From assembly GCA_011947345.1 (NCBI GenBank), contig JAAVTG010000145.1, forward strand, positions 1-55,836: a stretch of DNA of 55,836 bases, read 5' to 3'. Made by a program: the position numbers and the translations under genes. Each line of letters opens with the position of its first letter. The stretch's first letter is position 1. Source of the DNA: Phytophthora quininea. Taxonomy: Eukaryota; Oomycota; Peronosporomycetes; Peronosporales; Peronosporaceae. Positions 21,942 to 33,206 of the stretch are shown here, piece by piece. The notes beneath the pieces were generated by a model that saw only the letters and a list, made by a program, of their open reading frames with translations, was not told where the DNA came from and ran no database searches.

Positions 21942-23647
21942 ATGACGGAGGTGTTCGCTAGCATCCCTGCGCTGCTGCAGGCGCACCCAGACAAGATCAA
22001 CGGGTGGTCGCTGTCCAGCAACCCGGCGTGCTGGGTCTACGAGGTGCTCAAGGCGTTCCCGGATCGCATCGACGGCTGGCTGCTGAGTGCCAACTCTGCA
22101 GACTGGGTGGACACTCTACTGAACGACCATCCGGACAAGGTCAAGTACGAGATTCTGTCGGGAAACCCCGCGCCTTGGGTGCTCAAAAGACTGCGAGCTC
22201 ATCCAGACAAGATCGACGGCAAGACGCTGTCAAGGAACGCCGCAGAGTGGGCGGGACAGCCGCTGGACGAACTAGTGCCTGCCGAGCAAGTCAGCTACGC
22301 TGCCATGTCGGAGAACCCTGCAGATTGGGCCGGCCAGAAGCTAAAGAAAAACCCTGATAAAGTAGCCTATGACTTACTGTCGGGAAACACTGGAGCTTGG
22401 GCGGGGAGATGCTGTCGGCGCATCCGGACAAGATCAACTACGCAGTGATCTCTGGCAACCCGGCGGCGTGGGCCGGCGAGCTATTGAAGCAGACGGGCAT
22501 TATGTGGCGGACGTCGATGGACCGGCAGTTGCTGTCAAAGAACACTGCTGAGTGGGCTGGCCAGTTACTGACCAAGTACCCGGAGTGGATCGACTACGTG
22601 GCGTTGTCTGGGAACTCTGCAGACTGGGCTGGCAACTTGTTGAAGAAGAAGCCGCACCAAATCAGCTTTGAAGCCTTGTCGGGGAATCCTGCGCCTTGGG
22701 CGGAAGGATTGCTGAGAGCAAACTCAGACAAGATCTTCGGTTGGGGACTGTCGAAGAATTCGGCTCCGTGGGCGTTCGAGCTGATGAAGGTTTGCCCCGA
22801 GAAGGTGGACGTGTCGGTCATGTGCTCGAACCGCTTCGACGGCGAGATCCCAGGAGGGATCTCCTACAAGCCGAGCAAAATGGGCTTTGTGTTCCAGAAA
22901 ATACCTGCCCACAAGATAAAGTATGCGCGACGAAAGAAATCACCAGCCAAGTCCAACACCGAACACAAGGACGAAATGCACGCCGAGGCGTACCGTGTGA
23001 TCATGGGATACAACGCAACCAGGCAGCAGCTCCTTGAGATTTACTTTGGGTCGTCTGCGAGTCGCCTAGAGAAGGAAAGCAACCTTTTGGACTGTGCCAT
23101 TGAAGGTGATCCGACGCCCGCAAAGGCAGTGCTTGGCGCAAATCCGCTTGCTCGGTTTCAAGAGCTTCGAGCGCAGCGCAATACATTCGTGTATGCGACT
23201 GAAACGGATGCTGGAAGTGGCATCAAGTCTGCTCAAACTGCAGAGAGTACTGCGGAGCATGGCATCTCGCGTCGTCGCCGCCAGGCTGAGCAAGAACTAG
23301 GTAGGATTGACAGCGTGCTCGACAACTTGGAGCGAACGATCTCCGTCTGCGCGGCTGAAATCGACGTGCAGAGCAAGAAAAAGTCACGCATGGTGGGCGA
23401 AGTCGCGCGCCTGAGATCGCTAGAGGAAGCTCAGGAGGAAGACCAGCGACTTCTCCAACAAATTGAGCGACGCATGGCGCTACGCGAGAAGAGACTGCAA
23501 GAGGAGCGAGAGGAAGAAGGCAAGCGCGATGATGACGCTGAGGAGGAAAAGTCGGACGAAGGTCAGGCGATCCCAATCGCAGTGCCGATCGCTGCGGCGG
23601 TGGCGGACGACGACCAAGACTTTGACTTTTCCAAGCTGAAGTTGTGA
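21942..23647 (+). CDS. Protein of twelve 24-residue 'HPDKI..LSGNPAxW' repeats with C-terminal coiled coil
   Basis: About 568 residues from the ATG at 21942 (MTEVFASIPALLQ). Residues about 8-295 are twelve consecutive 24-26-residue repeats with consensus AGxLLxxHPDKIxYxxLSGN + PAxW. The linker region is basic (KYARRKKSPAK), and the last 170 residues form a charged coiled coil (RLLQQIERRMALREKRLQEE) with an acidic tail ending DFDFSKLKL. The repeat resembles, from memory, the 'LL..NPDKI.W..LS.NP.AI' repeats of giant DNA viruses and some protists; function there is unknown. One base is missing at 22403-22406 (G4), where WAG|EMLSAHPDKI rejoins perfectly. Likely a helical-repeat scaffold. Confidence 0.8.
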
Positions 23648-23887
23648 GATGAGTGTGTGAGTGACTTTGTCCGGCTGCGAGCAGTATCCCCAGGCATGCT
23701 CAAACAGGGCATTTTGAAAGTCGATGGGATTTGATGTAAAATGGGCAGAGTTGGGAAAGTTCAAAGGGGAATTGCACAGGAAATGTATTGAATTGCCAGA
23801 AAACCCTAAAGGGCACTAGCTTACGCATGGAAATGTACGTGAGGTTAGCCTACGCACGCTCTGTTGGATCAGAAACTCACTGTTGTG

Positions 23888-24968
23888 CTATAACCTTCTT
23901 GCTTGACTCCAATCTGTCTGCCAGCTCCATGACTTCGAAGTATTGACGCGCTTGCAGTTCTCCGGTGGACCAGCTACACCGTTTAGCGTACTGAAATCCC
24001 CTTCCACAGTATGGGTTCCTGGAGCAATACTTGCGAGACCAACAGTAAATTCGATGAGCGCTCCAAATTCACCACAAGGTTCGACTTTAGCCCACGCGTC
24101 TTCAAGCGACAGATCACCTTGATCCTTCACCTTTCTGCAAACATCACGCTTTAGCTTGTATTCGTGGATCAGGTTCTTGCGCTGGCTCCAGATCTCCTCG
24201 GTTGCCGATTCACCTAGGTGTTCTTGCAATTTTGCTGAATAAGCGATCAGCAGACGACGTAACGCTCCATCCGTACACTTCACGATGTCAATCGACCTCG
24301 TTGGAGGCGCATCGCGGGCTTCTGCTGCAATATCGAGCTTGATATCGGTAATTCCGTCGATCATCACGGTCCGAGCTGTAGTAACAGCTTCCACCAAGCC
24401 TTGCTGACTCGTTGATTGCTGGGATTCAGTCGGTTCATTTACTTCATTGAGTTGTGGCATGTCTTCATCCTACTCGGGGTATCTTCGTCTACCATGTCCG
24501 CCAGATGCGCTGAAACTTCCAAAGTCTCTTCGCCGTCTTGATGCTCGTGGATGTTTGGTTGGTCCAGAGCCATGCCAGCGAAACCCACTTCAGCTCCTTG
24601 ACGGCATGTATGAACATTGTGGTGTCCCGTGGCAATCTTGTCGAAAAGGTCTCTTGAGTGAAGGCAGCATCACGGTTAATGCTCAGAGACCTTTGGTGAA
24701 TCGACAGTTGGCTCACCTTCGTCATTTCGCTTTCAAATTTCAACGCCAGTGATAAGTGGAGTTCATTCAGAGCAGCGTATTGTTCGCGCATAGTAACCGT
24801 TTTATACTGCAGCTTGCGAAAGCAGGCGCGGATCTTCTCGGTCAACTTGCAGACCACAAATAGGCACAACCACCATGCGTCACTCGATTTCGTGTTAGCC
24901 TTTTCGTCTTGGAGAATCCCAAGACGAACGTAGTTCTTCAACAGAAAGTGGCATGCATCGTGTATCAA
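23888..24968 (-). pseudogene. hAT-like transposase-derived relic
   Basis: Two minus-strand frames (24489-24968 and 23888-24460) belong together. The first has 'SSDAWWLCLFVVCKLTEKI', the second 'PGTHTVEGDFSTLNG', a pattern I associate with the C-terminal dimerisation region of hAT-like sequences abundant in Phytophthora. They are joined only by frame changes around 24460-24500. No terminal repeats or target duplications were identified, so this is a decayed or host-derived copy. Confidence 0.4.
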
Positions 24969-25881
24969 CTCCCAACGTGTCGGTATGTAGGTAACAGCAA
25001 ATGTTGGCTGGAGAACTCCTTCAACAGCCTAGAATCCGAGCGGCAAAATGGGCACTCCTGGAGAGTTTCAAAAGGGTTTTTGGCTTTTTATGTGCATAAT
25101 GCCCCGATAGAGCATGCCTGAGTATCCCAAGCACAACAAGAAGAAGAGAAACACCGAGACCAGCCAGGACTACTGCGCTATTTCGCCGAGGCAATCAACA
25201 ATGTTCGTACAACTTCAGTTACCATAGTGATGTGCCGTTGAAACCCAAGCAGAAACGGTCGACATTGCACGAGCGCGTTTTGTCGAGCAGCGTGGTAAAA
25301 CGTAAAACTCTCGGCGTGGTGCGCTCGTGGTGTGTTTGCATTGTCGCGTCGCTGCGTGTTGAACTCGCCGCAATGTCGGGGTGTCGGCGTCGCTAAAGAG
25401 TCAGCCGGAAGAGCCAGCCGCGAGACCAGATGGCAACGTATTAGCTCACTAATTGCTGGCGGTTACTCGCTGGTCCACCACCGCCTTTTGCGATAAAACA
25501 CTGCGCATTTGTAAGACCGGACGGAAAACCCCACCGTGTTTTGACAACCAAGGCAATCACAGCCCTGGAAATGAGCAAGTTCGTCGCCTCTCGGGGTGGA
25601 CTGTTCGAATTCGCCCTTCGGACAACCACCTGCCGCTTTCCTCGCCGCCGGCTTCACCTCACCTGCCGCCCACTGCAACCTCCACGCACTGCATCACTAC
25701 TATACTCTGGCAGCAGACTCGATCTCCACGAGTTTCCATCTCTACGGCAAATCTTGGGCTGTGTAGACTCGTCCAAACCAGATGTAAAAATACCACAGGC
25801 TTTCATAAAAACTAGTTCATAGTACCGTTCGTGCCACGCATCCAACGCCCAACGTCACAACCGAAACCTTCCGCAACGCCC
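24969..25881. other. Intergenic, upstream region of the PH-MAPK
   Basis: No supported gene. Short open frames at 25441-25845 overlap on both strands and lack domains. Confidence 0.45.
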
Positions 25882-27914
25882 ATGAGCTCCCAGGACGAGG
25901 ACAAGAGCGGCGACGGCGTGTACGTGACCCGCAGTCGCTCGCTGTTCTCCATGTGGCTGCACGGCAAGGCGGCGCCCAGTCGCTCGCAGCCGGCCGTGGT
26001 CTTCCGCTCGGCCGACGTCATCCAGGAGGGCTATCTGCTCAAGCAGGGGCTGCGACTCAAGATGTGGACCAAGCGCTACTTCATCCTAAGGCTAGAGGAG
26101 CGCCACATGACGCTGGGCTACTACACCAGCAAGGACTCGCTCACGCTCTGCTCGGAGACGCCCATCGGGCCCGGCCACCAGCTCGGACACGTCAACTCGA
26201 CCAAATACCCGCGACGGATCGAACTCCGTTGTGGTACCAAGTGCATGACGCTGGAGGCCGAAGACCAGAAGAGCTACGAGGCCTGGAAGAGCGCGCTGCA
26301 AGAGGCAATTCGCTGGAACCACGCCATGGTGCCCACCAAAGACGGCAGCTTTGTGACGTACGGGAAACAGGCGTCCGAAGACCTGAAACAGGAGGAACGC
26401 AGTCGCGCCGAAGCGGCTAAGAAGCTTAGAGAGAAGCAGAAGGCGGACGACGCTGCGGCGGCGGCAAACGCAGCGAATAAACCCAAATACTTGCCAGCTA
26501 CTCGGCCAGGCACGCAGTGCTTCATGACGTCCAACACGCGGTTCGAGATCCCGTCCAACTTTGAGTACGTCAAGACGATCGGCTCGGGAGCCTACGGAGT
26601 CGTCATCTCGGCCACCAACACGCAGAACGGCAAAACGGTGGCCATCAAGAACATCAAAGAGCGTTCGACGACCTGACGGACGCCAAACGCATTGTGAGAG
26701 AGATTAAACTCATGCGCCACCTGGAGCACAAGTGTGTCCTGGGAGTGGAGGATATCTTCGAGCCAGTGTCGCTGGCCAAGTTCGAGGACGTGTACATTGT
26801 GTCGCAGCTCATGGCCACCGACCTGCACCGCGTCATCTACTCGAGACACGCGCTGTCGGACGAGCACATTGCGTTCTTCATGTACCAGATGCTATGTGCC
26901 ATGAAGTACGTGCACTCGGCCAACGTGATCCACCGAGACTTGAAGCCGTCGAATGTGCTGGTGAACGCCAACTGCGAGCTGAAGATTTGCGACTTTGGAC
27001 TGGCGCGCGGCGTCTTCCCCGAGGAGGAGCTGGAGTTGACCGAGTACGTGGTGACGCGCTGGTACCGCGCGCCCGAGATCATGCTGGGATGCATGAAATA
27101 CACTAGAGAAGTAGATGTATGGTCCATGGGCTGCATCTTCGCAGAGATGATGTCGCGCAAGCCGCTATTCCCAGGCCAGGACTACATCGACCAGCTGCAC
27201 TTGATTATGAACGCACTCGGAGCACCAAACGACCAGGATCTGTACTTCCTCACGAATGCACGCGCACGGAAGTTCATGAACGCCGAGTTCCAAAAGCGCG
27301 GGCCTAATCCGACGAAGCCTCTGGCGCACATGTTCACGGATTCGCCTCCGGATGCGCTCGACTTGCTGCAGAAAATGCTGGTGATCGACCCGAACAAACG
27401 CATCAGTGTAGACGACGCTCTGGCCCATCCGTACTTGGCCTCCATTCGCAATACTGAGGACGAGACGACCGCGACGACCAGCTTCGACTTTGACTTTGAG
27501 AACGAGAAGCTCACCAAGCCTGTGCTGCAGAAGCTCATCTGGGACGAGATGCGAACGTTCCACCCGGAAGTGGGCGATGAGGATGCAGCGACCAACAACG
27601 TCGACGAAGAGAATAACAGCATTGCTACGACGCAGGAGTCGGTCACACCTGTGACGCCTGTGAACCCAGCTACGGCTGGCCAGGATAAGGCGTCAGATTC
27701 GGAGAGCACAGCAGCTACTACAGTCACAGCTCCAACGCAGGACTCTAAAGCAGCAAAACCCGAAGATGACGATGCAGCACCCAGCAAGGTCGAGACCCGT
27801 TCTGCAAATAGTGACCAGAACAGCGTTAGGAAAGGCGTGGCCGGCATGAAGCTGCCTACGGAGGAGGAAACACGGCAAGAAGCTGGCGAACCGGCACGAG
27901 AAGTAGTCGCATAA
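25882..27914 (+). CDS. MAP kinase with N-terminal PH domain (PH-MAPK fusion)
   Basis: About 677 residues, intronless. Residues about 46-143 are a PH domain (EGYLLKQG...MWTKRYFIL...AWKSALQEAI), a phosphoinositide or protein-binding module. A basic/Ala-rich linker leads to a MAP kinase from about 227: GSGAYGVV loop, VAIK lysine, HRDLKPSN, DFGLARG, the MAPK activation motif TEY in ELTEYVVTRWYRAPE, and a typical ERK-like C-lobe. The tail is low-complexity Thr/Ala/Glu-rich. The frame breaks near 26660; one missing G (KNIKE|AFDDLTDAKRIV) reconnects the N-lobe, so the locus is one gene. TEY places it with ERK-type kinases activated by dual phosphorylation; the PH domain suggests membrane recruitment. 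Confidence 0.9.
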
Positions 27915-28554
27915 GAGAGACACGTGAAAGAAACTAGGTCTTGCTGATGTCCTGTGCAGAGGCAGCAAACAATTTCCAAGCCTCGAGAAGATACAATATA
28001 CTACGTAGTACACCTTGATTCCATCCATACCGGTAGCCGCTTTCGATTTTTGTGGCAACTTCCAGCACACTGTGCATGCAGCACCGTACTCTTGCTAACG
28101 GCAAAATCCACGTTCCAACATTGATAACCACCTCCACAAAGGAGGCTCCACTTCATATCGTTTTCCGCTCCTCATTCCACCTTCTCACCTTGCATACCTG
28201 TTTGCTTTTTCACTCTAGACCACAGTTTTAGGTGTTCACTGAGAGTTTCGTCAAGAGCCTCAAAGAGGGCGACATCAGCCAGTTCGTCCTGGGTCTCCAC
28301 GGGCCGCCTTCACCTCAGGAAGGCCCCACAAAGAAATTCACACAAATACTCTTAAATTGGTCGTCCTAAGCGCAAATAACGGTAAAACAGTGAGTCATTG
28401 CAATCCACGCAGCCTCCGCGGCAACAAGACTTAGCATGGGATTTCGTGCGTCGCGAACAACTTGCGGCCAGATGCAGTATCTGAACGATTAAAGCGACCT
28501 AACCGTTCGCAACTCCCAGACTAGAACCAACTGGGTAGGGCAAGGATCGAATCC
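27915..28554. other. Intergenic with an exon-like open stretch
   Basis: 28231-28368 (+) reads VFTESFVKSLKEGDISQFVL...FTQILLNWSS and a stop, preceded by a splice-acceptor-like ...cacagttttag and, at about 28170, an Inr-like cctcattccacctt. It has the composition of coding sequence but no start or partner exon is visible; possibly a gene remnant. Confidence 0.3.
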
Positions 28555-28994
28555 TTATGCTGCTTCGCTCGAACAAATTGTTTCGCTCAGCGCCATCGTG
28601 GTCGATTCCTGTACTGGCACCTGCAACAGCTCGAACACACGAGTCTTCCAGTCTTCTGAGAAGGAGTCTGGATCTTGCTTGACTACTTGCACTATAAGGC
28701 ATTCTGCTTCCGCTAGAACGCTGTATCTGCGTTCAATCTCTTGCTGGTGATCTGGAGGAGAATTGGAGTCGACGTAGCTGTCTTCAGCAGCGCCAACTCT
28801 GGGTCGCTTCGACGAGTGACCGCAGGTCGTTTAAGCCTTGGCACGTTCTTGCTAGCTGGAGTAAAACGGAGATTGAAGTGCGCGTGCAGGTGGCGACGCA
28901 CAAACTCTGCGGTTTCCTTTCGCTCTCGCAGCAAATTCGATTCTAGGCTTGCAACAAACTCCACTGCCAGCACGCACGTGGGCGACGGGGCCAT
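28555..28994 (-). CDS. Conserved-looking small hypothetical protein
   Basis: About 146 residues, starting MAPSPTCVLAVEF. The N-terminal frame (EFVRRHLHAHFNLRFTPAS, then KNVPRLKRPA) runs to 28713 in low-quality sequence, but near 28800 a one-base shift moves into KRPRVGAAEDSYVDSN, followed by EIERRYSVLAEAECLIVQVV and a natural stop at 28555. The two halves together look like a small helical, charged protein. I do not recognise the family. It is divergent from the deaminase fusion, sharing a 174-bp promoter region. Confidence 0.5.
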
Positions 28995-29168
28995 TTAACG
29001 TACTTGGGCGGTGAGGTATCTTGTACTGGGAAGTGTTTAGCGAAACTGGTCACCTCAATTGCCTAGCTATTTGTGCGATGCGATCTTGCAGAATTCCACG
29101 TGTCGATTTCTGGAGATGGTCTCATTGCAAGACTTGCAGTCGAGCAGGAACTGGATTAGCAAACCAGT

Positions 29169-32100
29169 ATGTCCAACCAGGTTGAAGACGACTTGAACCG
29201 CGTGCTTCGCCTGGCACGTGCGGAGGCACGAACTCAACGGCGTAAAGTTGTCAATAAAACAGTCAACACCAAACGCCAACAACGAGAACCGCCACAACGA
29301 CACCGACACGGCCAGCGTATCACAGTCTCAAGAGAAGAACGCTCGACACTTCTTACAGCGAAACTGAAGGGGCTGTCGGCAATCTACGGGATCGACAGCA
29401 ACTCTCGACGTCTTGGAGACTGCGCCAACAAATCTGCACCACGCCAAGAAGACGACGACAATGAAATGCTGCAACAACGACTTGATGCGCGTAGAGCACT
29501 CTACAAACAACACTACGCGGGGGTTCTATCTTCCGCGAGCTCCAAGACACGTACGATCGAGAACTTGCTGGAAGCGGCTGCTAAAGAGGCAAAGGCTTCC
29601 AGGCCGATGGGTGTCGGCATCGGGGCTGCAATCCTCACCACTACCAACACCATTTTCACCGCAAGTGCTATTGAGAACAACGCGATGAGTCTTTGCGCGG
29701 AACGAGCGGTGGTGCTGAAAACGCTCACCTCAGGAAAGCCGCCACCGACGATCGAAGCTATTGCAATTTGCAGTGAGCAGCTGGAGATGTTGCCATTTCC
29801 GTGCGGTGGCTGTCGTGAACTTCTTGCTAACTGTGGAGACTTCCCAGTGTACCTGGTCAATTCTTCGGGCGAATCCGAAGAGACGAGAAGCTCGGCGTTG
29901 TTTCCAAGAGCAAGGCACTCAGAGATGACCCAACGAGTGAGAAATGCTGAGCCATCTTCATCAAGACCAAGACGCTCTACGACAACTTCAACACCTTCGT
30001 CTCAAGTTCCCGTAGATGTCAAGGACTGGAGTATCGACCATGTACTTCAATGGCTAGAAACAGACGTGGAACTTCCTCAGTACCGAGAGGTTTTTGAACG
30101 AAATGCTGTCGACGGATGCACGTTGGTTCTTCTCGAAGCCAGTGACCTGCAGTTGCTGTTGGGTATTTCTCATCCTGTCCACCGTTCCAAGCTCCTAACG
30201 CATGTTGATCGACTACGAGATCGAGAACTACTGGCTCGAGGACTCGACTACACGCAACTGGAAGATTATTTGAGTGTGCTGGATATTGATCGAGTGAGTG
30301 CTGTGGCTCAGCTCAAGACGACGTTTGATCGTCTGGATGCCGATCGAGATGGATTCCTCGACTTTAACCAAGTGAAGCAAGCTCTCTCGCGACTACGCTG
30401 TACGATACCAACAAGCAAAGACACCGATTCTTGTTCCGTGGAAGCTTCAGCGCAGGCAGTGGAGCGGCTACTTCGCAGTGAAGAATTGTTCGGGAAAGAG
30501 GCTGCAAACTCGGGCAAGGTCTCGTTCCAAGCATTCACTCGAGCTTTCTCGAAGTTAGCAATGCAGCCAGCAGATACTGCTGGCGTTACGAACGGAGCAT
30601 TCGCAGTGCACGCACTCGGACCGAGGCTACCAATTTTGAACGTGACTGATCTGAGTAAATGTTTCGACCAACGAGCTGGTGGTGCAAGCGACGCCTCTCT
30701 CGGCGAGGCAGCGCTCATCCAACTTCTCCAAGAGCTCGGACAAACTAACTCGGCTAGCGTTAAAGTGGCTCGCGAATGGCTTCAGCTTCAGGACGGAGTC
30801 GATGAAAGCAAAGAGACTTTGAATTTTGCCCAGTTCACGACTAGGTATGCGCAGCTCATGGATCCAGCAACTGAAAAGGGGAAGCTTCGGGTGTTGCAAG
30901 ACTCCAGCAGATTTTCACCTCTTTTGAGCCGGTGACGTCAACACGGTGGAAACCTCACTCGGTTGTACAGCGAGCCTTGTCGACGTTATTCCCCGCAGTC
31001 CCTCGCGACGAGATAAACGTTTGGTGCGCCGCAAACTCGCCGACAAAGCCGTCTAGAGTTCAAGCCACTTCGACAATGAGTTTCCCCGAGTTCACATTAG
31101 CATGCCTAGAGTTTGCTGCTGAGAATCATCAACGCGAACAGGAAGCTTCGTCCATCAAGTGTTCGCTTCGCAACGATGCGTTGGCTCACCGTAGTCGAGT
31201 CGTCCATTTGCACCAGTCTGGCCATGTGCGAATGTGTCCTCAACCTCGTGAGGATGTGACAGAAGGAAACACACAAAAGCTGTTGAAACAAAGCAACTCG
31301 GGTAAGCAAAGTACGCGTCGACGGCGAAATTGTGATGATGACGACGGAAAATGCGCTGACAATGACGGGAAGGCACACGACAGCGACGAGGATGAGCCGC
31401 AGCGAAATCGTAAGTGTGGACAACGTGAAAGCCAAGTCGACGACGTGTTCAACCGGTTTGCTCAGCGGCATAAGTCCCGTATCCACACGAAAGGAAATGA
31501 TGCAAAGCAAGACAGCGATGGCGATGAAGACGACGAATGCAATGTGTTGAACGCGGTTGAGGCGGCTCAAGCTGCATTGGAACTCGGTGCTGCTTTTTCC
31601 CGAGAGCAAGTGATGCGCTTTCTAGAACGTGAAGGTCTTGGCAGATTACGACGGCGAGACATCTCCCGAATGGACTTCCACAGGCTTATCAAACGACTTG
31701 ACGCCAACCAAACACACCCTCGTGAATTTCTCCTTGAGCTCGATGATTACTCGGCTCCAAGTAAGGCGAGCAAGGACTCGACGAAAGACCGTTCTTCTAG
31801 CAAAAGTCCGCGACATCGAGCTTACAAAAGCAAAATGGACTACGATGAGTTCTTACGCCAGAAGCACGCGATGCAGAACGGCAGTCAGTGGGAAAAAGAG
31901 GTCGCTGAACTTCGCCATAAGCAACAACACAAGGAGAAACGTCGTTACAAGAAGAGTCAACACCGTCATCGAAGTGATCGCGATGACAGTGACGACGATG
32001 GAAAGCATGACAGCGACAGTAGTGGGTCTGAAAGCAGCTCTAGCTCCGGCAACGAAGGCGGGTACAGGACACGTCGTCGTACCAGGACACGTTCCTCACG

Positions 32101-33151
32101 AAGTCGAAGCCGATCGAGGAATACCCGCGCCACAAGAAGAGGACGTCGGCACCGAAATCGCTCTGCATCAACTGCTTCAACAGCGTCAGATACATCATCC
32201 AACGAGAGTGAACGATCAATCGAACATCGTTCTCGTCGGCGTGGATTTCAGCCCGGGACCCGCGTAGTGAGTATGTTTCACGGTCGAGGCACGATTGAAC
32301 GTGTCTACAGAGACTACTTCGTTGCTGACGTGCATTTCGACAGTGGACGACACTTACGCAATGTAGAGTTCAGCAGCATACGAATTCTGAGCCCCGAGGA
32401 CGAAAATGACGCTCCAAAGCGAGGCTTCAACGTAGGAACGCTTGTCACCATCGCACACAAGGGAACGAAAGCTCGGCGTCGGGGTAAAATCATCCTCTGC
32501 AGAACTGACGGAACTTTTGACATCCTCATCAACGAATTCGGTCTGGCCCAAACGCTGAAGCGTATTGCACGAAGTGCTCTGGAGTTTGTAAACTCGAAAG
32601 CTACCATCTTCCGAGAAGGCGCTCGTGTCACCGTTAGACAGCGAACCGAGTACCTGCGAGGACGGATTTGTGTCTGTCGTACGGATGGATCGTATGACGT
32701 TAAACTTGCTCGGTCTCCGCAGAAAATCCTTCAACGTCTTGCACCGGAATTGCTGTCTCCTGACGACGAGGAAGATGGAGGTAGTGATGATGGCTTTGAA
32801 GTGGACGAGATAGAATCCCCAACCGCACCAAAGGAGACAGGTCGACCGAACCAAAACGACTCGGACGATGAATTCGAACCCGACTATTCTCGCGGCGACC
32901 GAGTTGAAGCTCGGTTTGGTGGACAGGCTGCGTACTACCCGGGAACTATCGAGCGAGTACATTCCAACGGCGCGTGCGATATTTCGTACGATGATGGCGA
33001 CGAGGAGGAACGTGTTGCTCCTCGACTGATTCGACCGTTAAAACGTACGACCGAAACTCGAAAGGCGACAACAATGAAGAAAAATCGGGCAATGACTCGG
33101 ACGGATACGAGTCGGATCTCTTTGAAAGCGACTGATAATGCATGCTTGTGA
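29169..33151 (+). CDS. Cytidine deaminase-SAM-EF-hand-RS-Tudor-like fusion protein
   Basis: About 1,327 residues, intronless. In order: basic N-terminus; a cytidine-deaminase-like domain (about 140-235) with zinc/catalytic motifs LCAERAVV and PCGGCREL; a SAM domain (about 282-350, DWSIDHVLQWLETDVELPQY); an EF-hand loop (DADRDGFLDFNQ, about 390, Gln at position 12) and further EF-like helices; acidic and Ser/Asp-rich spacers; an RS-rich stretch (about 930-1030, RTRSSRSRSRSRNTRATR); then four Tudor/agenet-like beta-barrel units (PGTRVVSMFHGRGTIERV; GDRVEARFGGQAAYYPGTI with DDGDEEERV). The frame breaks at 30922-30925 (T4); one added T joins LFEPVTSTRW, and no ATG stands near the second half's beginning, so I treat it as one gene. 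Deaminase activity on cytidine or nucleic acid is inferred from motifs only. Two adjacent genes is the alternative. Confidence 0.75.
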
Positions 33152-33206
33152 GAAAAATGTAAAAAATAACCGGTCAATAGCAGGACGTACACTTTTTCGT
33201 ACCTGT

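Noticed and set aside
27182..27979. 265-codon Ser-rich minus-strand frame
   Set aside because: Antisense of the PH-MAPK C-terminal half.
28536..28560. Possible tRNA T-arm (aaggatcgaatcctt)
   Set aside because: No matching acceptor, D or anticodon arms; it lies at the 3' end of a coding frame.
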